Assembly: GCA_944319915.1 (NCBI GenBank)
Contig: CALUEY010000008.1
Coordinates: 23,230-87,229, forward strand
Origin: an uncultured Prevotella sp.
GTDB lineage: Bacteria; Bacteroidota; Bacteroidia; Bacteroidales; Bacteroidaceae
Length of the DNA stretch: 64,000 bases
Direction of reading: 5' to 3'
Shown one piece after another: positions 51,834-61,180 of the stretch. The notes under the pieces are model-generated. The model worked only from the letters and a program-made list of their open reading frames with translations. It ran no database searches and was not told where the DNA came from. The position numbers and the translations under genes were made by a program. Position 1 is the first letter of the stretch. Every line of letters begins with the position of its first letter.

Positions 51834-54677
51834 TTACAGGTTAATCTTGAAGCCGGCGTTCACCTTCACGCCGTAGTACTCCACCTGCATCGTGCGGTTG
51901 CTCTCTCCCTGGTAGTAGCGCAGTGGCTGGTTGAGCAGGTTGTGGGCCTCGGCGAACACGGTGAACTTGGTGTCGTTGCCCCAGGTATAGCTTGCGTTTA
52001 GGTCGAGGTAGTTCACCTTGTCGTAGTAGCGGTCGAGGGCGCGCGAGCCAAGGTTCATTGCGTCGATGAACTCCGACGCGAAGTTGTACGACAGGCGCAC
52101 GTTGAACCCGGCCTTCTCAAGGTAGAGCGAGGCGTTGGCGGTGTGCTCGGGCGAGCCTGCCATCCTCACGTCGTCGCCGTCGGCTATGCCCAGGCGCTCG
52201 TTGTAGTTGCGGGTGGTGCTGTGAGTGTAGGTGTAGTTGCCGTAGAAGCCCACGCACTTCAGCGCCGGGGCTATGAAGCCGAAGTCGCGCTGGTAGCCCA
52301 CCTCCACTCCGAAGATGCGTGCGTCGTAGGCGTTCATGTTCTGCTCAACGGTGAACACGGTACTGTTGCCGCGCAGGCCCAGCTCCTCGCCGGTGTAGTA
52401 GCCCGTGGTTTCCACGTTAACGTTCTTTATGTCCTTGTAGAAGAGGCCCAGGCTAACGAGCCCGATGCTCTTGAAGTAGTACTCGGCGGAGAGGTCGTAG
52501 TTGAACGCCTTTGTAGGCTCGATGTACGGGTCGCCGATGGTGGCCTCCTCGTCGGCCAGGTTGAAGGTCTTGTTGGCAATGAGCGCAGAGTACTTGGGGC
52601 GCGAGAGCGTCTCGGTGAACGAAGCGCGTATGTTGAAGTCGTCGTTCACCTTATACTTCAGCAGCACGCTCGGCAGCAGGTTGGTGTAGTCGTTCTTGTA
52701 CTCACCGGTGGGGCTGAGGGTCTCGCGGTCCACCATCTCAGGCTCGCCGTCCTCGTCGAGCACGGGCTGCCCGGCGCCGTCAAGCTCCTGCTCTTCCCAC
52801 GCCTGGTAGTTGAAGCCGTTGGTCTTCAGCGAGGTGTGCTCCACGCGCAGGCCCACGGTAGCGTCGAGCCTGCTGCCCAGCTTCTGGTCGAAACGGATGT
52901 ATCCGGCGGTTATCTGCTCCTTCACGTCGTAGTTGCCGGCCTCCTCCTCGAGCACCTCCTCGCCGAACGAGGGGTTGAGCTGCAGCCCGCCGAGGAACTC
53001 CTTGCTAAGGAACGGCGAGTTGATGGGATAGAAGTCGCCGGGCATGAAGCCGTCGCGCACCTTGTAAGAAACCTGCTTGCGCCAGTCGCCGAGCAGCTCG
53101 TCGCCGTCGAACTCATAGAAGCTCACCACCTTCGACTTGTCCTTGTAAGTGTACTTGCCGCCAAACTTCAGCTTGTTGCCAAACTTTCCCTTGGCCAGCG
53201 GCAGCTCGAAGTTGAGGCGCAGCTTATACTCGTTCTCCTCTATGTCCTCGTCTTGGTTGGTCAGTTCGTCGAACTCCCAGCCCCCATCGTTTATCGATGG
53301 TATGCGCACCGACGAGTAAGGTTGCTTGCCGCCCACATCGTGCATGCCGCTCGCCATGTCGATGCCCTCATACTTTATGGCGCCGTAGCGCTCGTTGGGG
53401 CGCTCCTCGGTGGCGCGGGCAAAGCTTGCGGCCCAGTCTATCTTCAGGTTGCCTATGTTGTGCTCGCCGTCGAGGGTGAAGTCCATGGTCTGCTGGCGCT
53501 CCAGTCGTGCGTCCTTGGTGTTGTCGGCTCCGGCCTTTGTCTCCATCACAAGCTCCTGCTCGTCCTTGTCCATGTCCTTGTACTGTATGCGGAAGCGGTT
53601 CTCCCAGTCGTTGCGGCGGTTGTATATACCCTTGAACGAAATCTTGTTGAGCGGGTTGAACTGGTAGTCGAGTGCGAGCGAGTAGCTCTGGCGTTCGCGC
53701 GTAACGTAGTACTGTCGCACGTCCATGTCAGTGAGCACCACCTTGTCGTCGTCGGTGTCGTACTCAAACTCGGTGTTGTCAGAGCCGCCCGGCGCATACT
53801 GGTACGACACCGACGCCATCACGCCCAGCTTATTGTTGAAGAAGCGGTCGCCCCAGGTGGCCCCGAGGTCCCACTGCTGCTTGCCGCTCACCCAGCTGTG
53901 GCCGGTGCCCACCATGAAGTTGAGCACGCGGTGGTATGGCGTGTTCTTTGTCACGAGGTTTATCTCGCCTCCGATGGCGTCGCCGTCCATGTCGGCGGTC
54001 ACCACCTTGTTCACCTCGATGGTCTGTATCATGTCGGAGGGGATGAGGTCGAGCTGCACGTTGCGGGTGTCGCCCTCAGCCGACGGCAGGCGGTTGCCGT
54101 TTACGGTGACCGATGTGAGGTCGGCGCTTGTTCCGCGCACCTGGCCGAAGCGGGCCTCGCCCTGGTCGTACTGCACGTTGATGCCGCTGATGCGCTTCAG
54201 CGCGTCGCCTATGTTGGAGTCGGGGAACTTGCCCACCTGGTCGGCCGACACAACGTTGGCAAGCTCCATGCTGCTCTTCTGCATCTGCAGGGCGCGGCGC
54301 TGGCCGGTAAAGGCGCCCTGCACCTCTACCTCCCTAAGCTCGTGGCCCTCGCTCATCACGAAGTCGTTCACCTGCGCCTTGGCGTCGGTCACGGTTATCT
54401 TCCTCGTTATGGGAGCGTAGCCCACGTATGAAATCTTCAGCGTGTAGGTGCCGGGCTTGAGCACAGGCAGCTTGTAGTAACCGTTGATGTCGGTCGTCAC
54501 GCCCATGTGCAGGTCTTCGATTACCACCGACGCCCCGGGCAGCACCTGCTTATCGCTGTCGGTGATGCGCCCGGTCACGGTGCCAAGGTCGGCCTCGGCC
54601 TCCTGAACGGCCCATGCGCCGGTTGACATGCTTGCAGCTATGGCCGCTGTCATTAAAACTTTACTTACCGTCTTCAT
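51834..54677 (-). CDS. TonB-dependent receptor with carboxypeptidase-like N-terminal domain
   Basis: Outer-membrane active transporter of 947 residues. After the signal peptide (MKTVSKVLMTAAIAASMSTG) comes a carboxypeptidase-regulatory-like domain (GTVTGRITDSDKQVLPGASV to SYVGYAPITRKITV). The plug follows (NVVSADQVGKFPDSNIGDAL, DLIPSDMIQTIEV, GEINLVTKNT) and then a 22-strand barrel ending VNAGFKINL. No SusD gene is next to it, so it is not a typical starch-type pair. It resembles TonB-dependent receptors that occur with secreted phosphatases. The ligand is unknown; phosphate esters are inferred from the neighbour. Confidence 0.9.
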   Translation of the reverse strand: MKTVSKVLMTAAIAASMSTGAWAVQEAEADLGTVTGRITDSDKQVLPGASVVIEDLHMGVTTDINGYYKLPVLKPGTYTLKISYVGYAPITRKITVTDAKAQVNDFVMSEGHELREVEVQGAFTGQRRALQMQKSSMELANVVSADQVGKFPDSNIGDALKRISGINVQYDQGEARFGQVRGTSADLTSVTVNGNRLPSAEGDTRNVQLDLIPSDMIQTIEVNKVVTADMDGDAIGGEINLVTKNTPYHRVLNFMVGTGHSWVSGKQQWDLGATWGDRFFNNKLGVMASVSYQYAPGGSDNTEFEYDTDDDKVVLTDMDVRQYYVTRERQSYSLALDYQFNPLNKISFKGIYNRRNDWENRFRIQYKDMDKDEQELVMETKAGADNTKDARLERQQTMDFTLDGEHNIGNLKIDWAASFARATEERPNERYGAIKYEGIDMASGMHDVGGKQPYSSVRIPSINDGGWEFDELTNQDEDIEENEYKLRLNFELPLAKGKFGNKLKFGGKYTYKDKSKVVSFYEFDGDELLGDWRKQVSYKVRDGFMPGDFYPINSPFLSKEFLGGLQLNPSFGEEVLEEEAGNYDVKEQITAGYIRFDQKLGSRLDATVGLRVEHTSLKTNGFNYQAWEEQELDGAGQPVLDEDGEPEMVDRETLSPTGEYKNDYTNLLPSVLLKYKVNDDFNIRASFTETLSRPKYSALIANKTFNLADEEATIGDPYIEPTKAFNYDLSAEYYFKSIGLVSLGLFYKDIKNVNVETTGYYTGEELGLRGNSTVFTVEQNMNAYDARIFGVEVGYQRDFGFIAPALKCVGFYGNYTYTHSTTRNYNERLGIADGDDVRMAGSPEHTANASLYLEKAGFNVRLSYNFASEFIDAMNLGSRALDRYYDKVNYLDLNASYTWGNDTKFTVFAEAHNLLNQPLRYYQGESNRTMQVEYYGVKVNAGFKINL

Positions 54678-54707
54678 ACTTTTTTAGTTGATTTATATTT
54701 TCGGGTG

Positions 54708-54740
54708 CAAAATTATGTGTAAATGTTGTCGATGTTGCAA
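54708..54740 (-). promoter_or_regulatory. Promoter of the TonB receptor gene
   Basis: The minus strand reads TTG (plus 54738-54740), 22 bases, then TAATTTTG (plus 54708-54715), 31 bases before the ATG. Confidence 0.55.
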
Positions 54741-55035
54741 CACACGGATTAAACCTTTGCAACAAAGGCATTGCAAAACAGTTACGCCCCTTTGGCCCTG
54801 CCCCATCCTCGCGCGCACGCAATATAATTAATGTATGAATGCCCTCGGTGAGGCCATAAGCCCCACACCCGGACACCGCCCCGCAACCGCAATAGGGCAC
54901 CCCCGGGGCAACAAAGCTGCATTGTGGCTGAGCAACGCAGAGCCACGCCTACAGTCACACGGTGGCAATAGCGGGGCGGAGGAATGGCTTAAGAACGCAA
55001 TATAGTGTTAAAAAGCGAAAAAGAGGGGCGAAAAA
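54741..55035. other. Intergenic gap between the TonB receptor and tRNA-Pro
   Basis: No protein-like frame. One small inverted repeat (GTGGCT 54924-54929 with AGCCAC 54941-54946). Nothing else recognised. Confidence 0.45.
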
Positions 55036-55067
55036 TTTGTATATCTCACAGAATGTATGTACTTTTG
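55036..55067 (+). promoter_or_regulatory. Promoter of tRNA-Pro
   Basis: TTTG at 55036-55039, 20 bases, then TACTTTTG at 55060-55067, a full consensus match 32 bases before the tRNA. Confidence 0.85.
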
Positions 55068-55098
55068 CACCCGCAAAGTTGAAAGGCTTTGCAGCGTT

Positions 55099-55172
55099 CG
55101 GGATTTAGCGCAGTTGGTTAGCGCACGCGTCTGGGGGGCGTGAGGTCGCTGGTTCGAGTCCAGTAATCCCGA
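55099..55172 (+). tRNA. tRNA-Pro(GGG)
   Basis: A 74-base cloverleaf. The acceptor stem CGGGATT pairs with AATCCCG; the D arm is GCGC-AGTTGGTTA-GCGC; the anticodon stem CGCGT/GCGTG holds loop CTGGGGG with anticodon GGG; the T arm is GCTGG-TTCGAGT-CCAGT. The discriminator base is A and no CCA is encoded, so the CCA-adding enzyme must complete it. Confidence 0.95.
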
Positions 55173-55178
55173 CGACAA

Positions 55179-55222
55179 AGAGAGCTGGAACATCCGCAAA
55201 AGGTGTCCAGCCCTCTTTTTTT
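55179..55222 (+). terminator. Terminator after tRNA-Pro
   Basis: A bulged stem joins AGAGAGCTGGA-CA to TGTCCAGCCCTCT, followed by seven T, beginning seven bases past the tRNA. Confidence 0.85.
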
Positions 55223-55320
55223 GCGCCTTCGCTCAGGCCGGGTGGCCGGGCGCGGTGCCGTTTCGGCTAAATAATGTTAACCCGCAGGCTTTTCCGCGCC
55301 ACGCCATGGCGCATTCCCGA

Positions 55321-55338
55321 TATATTTGAGTAAGTTTG
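55321..55338 (+). promoter_or_regulatory. Promoter -7 boxes upstream of the PL11 gene
   Basis: Two consensus-like boxes lie ten bases apart, TATATTTG at 55321-55328 and TAAGTTTG at 55331-55338. The second is 36 bases before the ATG. No TTTG box is obvious, which could mean activator dependence. Confidence 0.5.
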
Positions 55339-55373
55339 CAACTGATACCAATAACTTTCAATAAATAAATACA

Positions 55374-57932
55374 ATGATGGGAAACCATAAACTCTACGCT
55401 CTGGCCGCCCTGCTGGCTACAGCACCGGCATGCACCGAAGCGCAGGCGCAGGACGCACGCCAGATGGAAAAGCTGTCGCGAGGCGTCGTGGTGGTGCCTG
55501 CCAAGGAGGTGGACGGAAGGTCAAACGGCAACTTCATCAGCTGGCGACTGCTCGGCACCGACAGCCCCAACACGGTGTTCGACGTGCTGCGCGACGGCAC
55601 GGCCATAACCCGCAACTTGGCCGGAAAAACCAACTACGCCGACCTCGGCGGAAGTTCTACGAACAAGTACAGCATAGTGACCAAGGTGAACGGCGAGCCT
55701 GTGGACACGAGCGAGGCCGTGTCGCCGTGGGCAGAGCTGTACACCACGCTGAGGCTCGACCGCCCCGACGGAGGCACCACGCCAGACAACGTGGACTACA
55801 CTTACTCGCCCAACGACTGCAGCGTGGGCGACGTTGACGGCGATGGCGAGTACGAGATATTCGTGAAGTGGGACCCCTCGAACTCGCAGGACAATGCCCA
55901 CAATGGATACACCGGCAACGTGATAATAGACTGCTACAAGCTCGACGGCACCAAGCTATGGCGCGTTGACCTCGGGCCCAACATCCGCGCCGGAGCCCAC
56001 TACACGCAGTTCTTGGTGTACGACTTCGACGGCGACGGCCGCGCCGAGATGATATGCAAGACCGCACCGGGCAGCACCGACTCGCGCAACTACTTCGTGT
56101 CGGCTGCCGCCACCGACCAGACGCTGCGCGACCACGTAGACAACTACAAGGACTACCGCGGAAGCGACGGCCGCGTGAGCCGAGGCCCGGAATACCTCAC
56201 CGTGTTCAACGGCCTGACGGGCGAGGCCATCCACACCGTTTACTATAACCCCAACCGGCGCCGCACGCTCGGCGAGGCTTCGGACGGCTATGCCGACTGG
56301 GGCGACACATGGGGCAACCGAGGCGACCGCCACCTGGCCTGCGTGGCCTGGCTCGACGGACCCGAGGGCAGGCCCAGCGCGGTGATGTGCCGCGGATACT
56401 ACGCACAGGCTTACCTTTGGGCTGTAGGCTTCGACGGCAAGGAGCTTACCACAAAGTGGCTCCACGCCTCTACATCGCAGACGAAGGTGACCGTGACCAA
56501 TGCCGACGGCACCTCGCACGACTACAGCTACAGCAAGAACACGCGCGCCGACAACGGCGGCAGCAAGACAGCCTACGGCAACGGCAACCACAACATCTCA
56601 GTGGCCGACGTTGACGGCGACGGACGCGACGAGATAATCTACGGGGCCTGCGCCATTGACGACGACGGGCGGCTGCTCTACGCCACAGGCTACGGCCATG
56701 GCGACGCCATCCACGTGAGCGACCTCATACCCTCAAGGCCGGGCCTCGAGGTGTTTGACGTACACGAGGGCGAAACGGGCTGGGACCTCCACGACGCCGC
56801 CACGGGCGAAATCCTGCGCAGCTGGAAGGGCGGAGGCGACAACGGGCGCGGCATGGCGGCCGACATCGACGCGCAGAACGACGGCTTTGAGTTCTGGTCG
56901 GCATCCGACGCCACTGTGCGTAGCTGCACCAGCGGGGCATCGCTCGGGGCCAATGGGCCTTCCACCAACTTCCGCGCCTACTGGGACGGCGACCTGCAGG
57001 ACGAACTGCTCGACGGCGGCAAGATGGACAAGTGGAATACCGGCCGCATCTACCCCTTGGAAGGCAAGAACTTCAACGACCTGGGGGCCTCGTGCAACGG
57101 CACCAAGGCCACGCCCAACCTGCTGGCCGACATCATAGGCGACTGGCGCGAGGAGGTAGTGCTCCACACCGACACATCGCTCGTTATCGTAACCTCAAAC
57201 GTAGAGACCGACTACCGCGTGCCTACACTCATGCACAACCATGTTTACCGCATGGGCGTGGCATGGCAGAACGTGGCCTACAACCAGCCGCCCCACCTGG
57301 GCTACTACTTGCCCACCTCCATCAAGACGCAATACGTGGGCCTGGCCGCCGGGGCCATGGAGCAGACCGTGGCGCTGGGCGACAGCATCGTGCCGCTGAA
57401 GTATGTCTGGATAAACTGCGGCACGCCCAAGCTCCTGAAATCGATAGCCCCCGACGGCACCGAGACTGAGGGCAACGCCATGGACGGCTTCACGTTTACG
57501 CGGTCAACGCTCGGCAGCAGCCGCTCCATAGCCCTCGAGGGCGCGCCCTCGCAAACGGGCGACTACCTCTTCATCCTGCAGAGCGGCGCCAACGTCGTAA
57601 CGGGCGAGGTGAGCAACGACACCATACGCATACACTGCGTAAAGGCAACGGGCATCAGCGATGCGGCCGAGGCCGCAAGCCTCGATTTCGTGAGCCTCAA
57701 GGGCAACGCCATAACCGACCGCCTGACCCTCGGCTTCAACCTCGACAAGGCTCAAAGCGTATCGGTCAGCATCTACAACGCCGCAGGGGCAAGGGTGTTC
57801 GGCAGCAGCTACGACGTGGCCGGCAGCTCCGAGCTTACCATCGGCGGACTGGGCCACCTCGCGCCGGGGATATACATCCTCAACGTAGAGACGGCCGGCG
57901 GACGCTGCGCCAAGAAGATAGCTAAGATGTGA
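55374..57932 (+). CDS. PL11 rhamnogalacturonan lyase with T9SS sorting tail
   Basis: Secreted lyase of 852 residues that should cleave the rhamnogalacturonan-I backbone by beta-elimination. After a signal peptide (about 1-25), the beta-propeller PL11 body starts with LSRGVVVVPAKEVDGRSNGN and contains Asp-rich calcium loops (GDVDGDGEYEIFVKWD, YDFDGDGRAEMICKTAPG, ADVDGDGRDEIIYGA), as in YesW-type lyases. The last 80 residues (VSLKGNAITDRLTLGF, SIYNAAGARVFGSSYDV, LAPGIYILNVETAGGRCAKK) form a type A T9SS C-terminal signal, so the enzyme should leave through the system served by PorW and PorX. A GH2 gene follows. Confidence 0.92.
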   Translation: MMGNHKLYALAALLATAPACTEAQAQDARQMEKLSRGVVVVPAKEVDGRSNGNFISWRLLGTDSPNTVFDVLRDGTAITRNLAGKTNYADLGGSSTNKYSIVTKVNGEPVDTSEAVSPWAELYTTLRLDRPDGGTTPDNVDYTYSPNDCSVGDVDGDGEYEIFVKWDPSNSQDNAHNGYTGNVIIDCYKLDGTKLWRVDLGPNIRAGAHYTQFLVYDFDGDGRAEMICKTAPGSTDSRNYFVSAAATDQTLRDHVDNYKDYRGSDGRVSRGPEYLTVFNGLTGEAIHTVYYNPNRRRTLGEASDGYADWGDTWGNRGDRHLACVAWLDGPEGRPSAVMCRGYYAQAYLWAVGFDGKELTTKWLHASTSQTKVTVTNADGTSHDYSYSKNTRADNGGSKTAYGNGNHNISVADVDGDGRDEIIYGACAIDDDGRLLYATGYGHGDAIHVSDLIPSRPGLEVFDVHEGETGWDLHDAATGEILRSWKGGGDNGRGMAADIDAQNDGFEFWSASDATVRSCTSGASLGANGPSTNFRAYWDGDLQDELLDGGKMDKWNTGRIYPLEGKNFNDLGASCNGTKATPNLLADIIGDWREEVVLHTDTSLVIVTSNVETDYRVPTLMHNHVYRMGVAWQNVAYNQPPHLGYYLPTSIKTQYVGLAAGAMEQTVALGDSIVPLKYVWINCGTPKLLKSIAPDGTETEGNAMDGFTFTRSTLGSSRSIALEGAPSQTGDYLFILQSGANVVTGEVSNDTIRIHCVKATGISDAAEAASLDFVSLKGNAITDRLTLGFNLDKAQSVSVSIYNAAGARVFGSSYDVAGSSELTIGGLGHLAPGIYILNVETAGGRCAKKIAKM

Positions 57933-57964
57933 AAATGCACCCATGGGCGCACATTTGCACCTCA

Positions 57965-58098
57965 TTCCCATATTGTTTGCAACGCTTTTGTTGTATCTTT
58001 GCAACCGCAGGGCTTCGCTTTCGGTGGGCATCAGGGCCTGCCGCAAGCATTGCCCGCAAGGCTAAGCTAACAACAATACATTGCAAGCAATATGGGAA
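57965..58098 (+). promoter_or_regulatory. Inverted repeat bracketing the GH2 promoter and start codon
   Basis: TTCCCATATTGTTTGCAA at 57965-57982 is the inverse complement of 58081-58098 with one mismatch. The left copy overlaps the -33 region of the promoter at 57994-58001. The right copy spans the ATG at 58092. This could be paired operator sites for a regulator. Confidence 0.5.
57994..58001 (+). promoter_or_regulatory. Promoter -7 box of the second GH2 gene
   Basis: TATCTTTG followed by C. ATTG lies 18 bases upstream (57972-57975). The leader is about 85 bases. Confidence 0.6.
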
Positions 58099-60983
58099 AA
58101 CTTTTAAAGGGCCTGCTGGCCGCTTGGTGCCTGGCCCTGGCCTGTGAGGCCGGGGCGCGCCAAACATACAACTTCAACTCTGGCTGGAGGATAGGAAACT
58201 GCAAGGAACCCGCCACCCTTCCGCGAGCGTGGAACGAGGACGAGGCTTTCAAGGTGTACATAAACCAGATGAGCGACTCGGTGGTGTGGTACCGCAAGGA
58301 GTTCCGCCTGCCCGACGACGCACGGGGCAAGCGCGTGCTCATTGAGTTCGAGGGCGCGCGCCAGGCCGCCGAGGTGTTCGTAAACGGCAGCCGGGTGGGC
58401 CTCCACGAAAACGGCGTCATGGCCTTCGGCTTCGACCTCACGCCGTTCATAAAGAAAGGCAAGAACCTCATCGAGGTGCGCACCGACAACGACTGGCACT
58501 ACCGCGAGGCTGCCACCGGCTCGCAGTTCCAGTGGAACAACAGCAACTTCAACTCCAACTACGGCGGCCTCGTGAAGAACGTGCGCCTCCACATAGTGGG
58601 CGACGTTTACCAAACGCTGCCCCTCTACAGCTCGCTGCGCACCACCGGCGTATACGTCTACGCCAAGGACTACGACATCCGGGGGCGGGCCGCCACCGTG
58701 TGCGTGGAGAGCGAGGTGCGCAACGAGACCGACCGCCCCGTGACACGCCGCCTGCAGGTGACCCTAAGCGAGCTTGACGGGGCCGAGGTGTGCGGCTTCA
58801 GCAGCGAGGAGACCACCATACCTGCCCACGGCACGGCAGTGCTCAAGGCGCAGTGCCGCGCCTACGGGCTCCACTTCTGGAGCTGGGGCTACGGCTACTT
58901 GTACGACGTGAAGACCACCGTGGGCGACGACAAGGTGACCACGCGCACGGGATTCCGCAAGGCGGAGTTCAAGAACGGCATGGTTTACCTCAACGACCGA
59001 GCCATCATGGTGCACGGTTACGCCCAGCGCACGAGCAACGAGTGGCCCGGGGTGGGCATGAGCGTGCCGGCCTGGCTCAGCGACTACTCCAACGACCTTA
59101 TGGTGAAGGGAGGGGCAAACCTTGTGCGCTGGATGCACGTAACGCCCTGGAAGCAGGACGTGGAATCGTGCGACAGGGTGGGCCTGATACAGGCCATGCC
59201 TGCCGGCGACGCAGAGAAAGACGCAGAGGGCCGCAGCTGGGAGCAGCGCGAGGAGCTGATGCGCGATGCCATGATATACAACCGCAACAGCCCCAGCATA
59301 CTTTTCTATGAGTGCGGCAACCAGAAGATATCGCGCGAGCATATGCTATCGATGAAGAAGATACGCGACCTCTACGACCCGCACGGGGGCCGCGCCATAG
59401 GCAGTCGCGAGATGCTCGACCGCCCCGAGGCCGAATATGGCGGCGAGATGCTCTACGTAAACAAGAGCGACACGAAGCCCATGTGGATGATGGAGTACTG
59501 CCGCGACGAGGCCCTGCGATGGTACTGGAACTCGTGGAGCTACCCCTTCCACAAGGAGGGCGACGGCCCGCTCTACCGGGGAGCCCCAGCCGATGCCTAC
59601 AACCACAACAACGATGAGTTCGTGCGCGAGCTTGTGGCCCGCTGGTACGACTACTGGCTGGAGCGCCCGGGCAGCGGCACAAAGGTCAACTCGGGCGGGG
59701 TGAAAATAGTGTTCAGCGACACCCAGACCCACGGACGCTCCGCCGACAACTACCGCGTGAGCGGAGTGGTAGACCCAATGCGCGTTCCAAAGGACGCTTT
59801 CTTCGCCCACAGAGTGATGTGGGACGGATGGGTGGACGACCTGAAGCCGCGCACCTACATCGTGGGCCACTGGAACTACCGCCCCGGCGAGATAATCCCC
59901 ACGGTCTACGTGGTTTCCAACGCCGACAGCGTGGTGCTCGTGCAGGGCGGGCAGCGCATAGCGCCCACGGAGCACAAGTACCGCTTCCTCTACGTGTTCA
60001 AGGACCTGAAGTATGCCGCCCCGAAGCTCACTGCCATCGGGCTGGGCAAGGACGGGCGCGAGCTTTCGTCGCACTCGCTTGAAACCGCAGGCAAGCCGGC
60101 CGCCCTAAGGCTCACCCCCATAACCAACCCTACGGGCTGGAAGGCCGACGGGGCCGACGTTGCGATAGTTGAAGTGGAGGTGGTAGACAAGCAGGGCCGC
60201 CGCTGCCCGCTTGACAACTCGCTCGTGAAGTTTGCACTCAGCGGCCCCGCCGAGTGGCGCGGCGGAGTGGCCAAGGGCAAGGACAACCACGTACTGGCCG
60301 ACACGCTGCCCGTGGAGTGCGGCGTAAACCGCATTATGCTGCGCTCGCTCGCCAAGGCCGGCACCGTGAGGCTCACAGCCAAGGCGGCTGGCATGCCCGA
60401 GGCGGAGCTTACGCTCACTACCGAAGCCGTAGACGTGGAGGGCGGACTGAGCAGCTGGCTGCCGTCCGACGGCCTGAAGCCGCGCCTCGACCGCGGCGAA
60501 ACTCCTGCCACGCCGTCGTTCACGCAGTGGCGCCGGGGCGTGCAGATAGTGTCGGCCAAGGCCGGAAGCGGCAACGACCCTAAGCTCAGCTACGACACAT
60601 TCGAGAACACTTCGTGGGAGAGCTCCAACCGGCTCGACGGCGCGTGGATAACATACACGCTGGCCGAGGACACACGGATAGACGACATCTGCCTGAAGCT
60701 GAAAGGCTTCCGCTCAACCACTTACCCCATAGGCGTATATGCCGGCGACTCGCTCGTGTGGAAAGGCTGGACGCCCAAGGCACTGAGCTACGTCCACATC
60801 CCGCTCAAGGATGCCCCAAAGGCCAACACGTTCACCATCCGCTCGCTCGGCGAAAGCACCACGAAAGACGCCTTCGGGGCAGTGCAGGAGCTTGACGCGC
60901 GCAACAACGACAAGGCCGTAAAGGGCCGCTTCTCGCTCAAGATAATCGAAATAGAGTTCCTGAAGAACATTGGGCAAAGGTAA
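58092..60983 (+). CDS. Glycoside hydrolase family 2 in the rhamnogalacturonan cluster
   Basis: Exported glycosidase of 963 residues, likely a beta-galactosidase-type enzyme on RG-I side chains or oligomers. After a signal peptide (ends near GARQ) come the jelly roll (WYRKEFRLPDDARGKRVLIEFEGA), Ig-like and TIM-barrel domains. The acid/base Glu is probably residue 407 in FYECGNQ, where the usual Asn-Glu pair is altered. The nucleophile is probably Glu-467 in WMMEYC. The C-terminal 150 residues look like a galactose-binding-like domain (WITYTLAEDTRIDDICLKL). It has its own promoter, 159 bases after the lyase. Substrate is inferred from the neighbour. Confidence 0.85.
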   Translation: MGKLLKGLLAAWCLALACEAGARQTYNFNSGWRIGNCKEPATLPRAWNEDEAFKVYINQMSDSVVWYRKEFRLPDDARGKRVLIEFEGARQAAEVFVNGSRVGLHENGVMAFGFDLTPFIKKGKNLIEVRTDNDWHYREAATGSQFQWNNSNFNSNYGGLVKNVRLHIVGDVYQTLPLYSSLRTTGVYVYAKDYDIRGRAATVCVESEVRNETDRPVTRRLQVTLSELDGAEVCGFSSEETTIPAHGTAVLKAQCRAYGLHFWSWGYGYLYDVKTTVGDDKVTTRTGFRKAEFKNGMVYLNDRAIMVHGYAQRTSNEWPGVGMSVPAWLSDYSNDLMVKGGANLVRWMHVTPWKQDVESCDRVGLIQAMPAGDAEKDAEGRSWEQREELMRDAMIYNRNSPSILFYECGNQKISREHMLSMKKIRDLYDPHGGRAIGSREMLDRPEAEYGGEMLYVNKSDTKPMWMMEYCRDEALRWYWNSWSYPFHKEGDGPLYRGAPADAYNHNNDEFVRELVARWYDYWLERPGSGTKVNSGGVKIVFSDTQTHGRSADNYRVSGVVDPMRVPKDAFFAHRVMWDGWVDDLKPRTYIVGHWNYRPGEIIPTVYVVSNADSVVLVQGGQRIAPTEHKYRFLYVFKDLKYAAPKLTAIGLGKDGRELSSHSLETAGKPAALRLTPITNPTGWKADGADVAIVEVEVVDKQGRRCPLDNSLVKFALSGPAEWRGGVAKGKDNHVLADTLPVECGVNRIMLRSLAKAGTVRLTAKAAGMPEAELTLTTEAVDVEGGLSSWLPSDGLKPRLDRGETPATPSFTQWRRGVQIVSAKAGSGNDPKLSYDTFENTSWESSNRLDGAWITYTLAEDTRIDDICLKLKGFRSTTYPIGVYAGDSLVWKGWTPKALSYVHIPLKDAPKANTFTIRSLGESTTKDAFGAVQELDARNNDKAVKGRFSLKIIEIEFLKNIGQR

Positions 60984-61011
60984 AAAGGCGAAAGAGTAAA
61001 AAGGCAAAAGA
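60980..61011 (+). repeat. Two-unit 16-bp tandem repeat
   Basis: GTAAAAAGGCGAAAGA (60980-60995) is followed by GTAAAAAGGCAAAAGA. The first copy includes the GH2 stop codon. Confidence 0.65.
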
Positions 61012-61027
61012 GTTGCGCCACAAAACG

Positions 61028-61058
61028 GGGGCGGCAGGCTGTGTCCGCCTGCCGCCCC
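61028..61058. terminator. Hairpin between convergent GH2 and pyrH genes
   Basis: GGGGCGGCAGGC (61028-61039) pairs with GCCTGCCGCCCC (61047-61058) around a seven-base loop, 45 bases after the GH2 stop. No T tract. Confidence 0.6.
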
Positions 61059-61180
61059 ACTCTATCGCTGCACGATACCTTTACTTGCCTCCCGATTTCT
61101 TGCTGAAGCTCAACCCGGCATCTGCCAGCCTCCCGCCTATCGGCTCCAGATCCTGGCCCGCACTTCTCCTGGTTGCAGGA

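Noticed and set aside
52143-54431. Long plus-strand open frame opposite the TonB receptor
   Set aside because: It mirrors the receptor codons in a GC-rich genome, has no recognisable motifs and is rich in Val/His/Leu as expected for an antisense shadow.
55099-61000. Pectin genes after tRNA-Pro as a tRNA-integrated island
   Set aside because: No integrase and no repeat of the tRNA 3' end seen downstream, and base composition matches the host.
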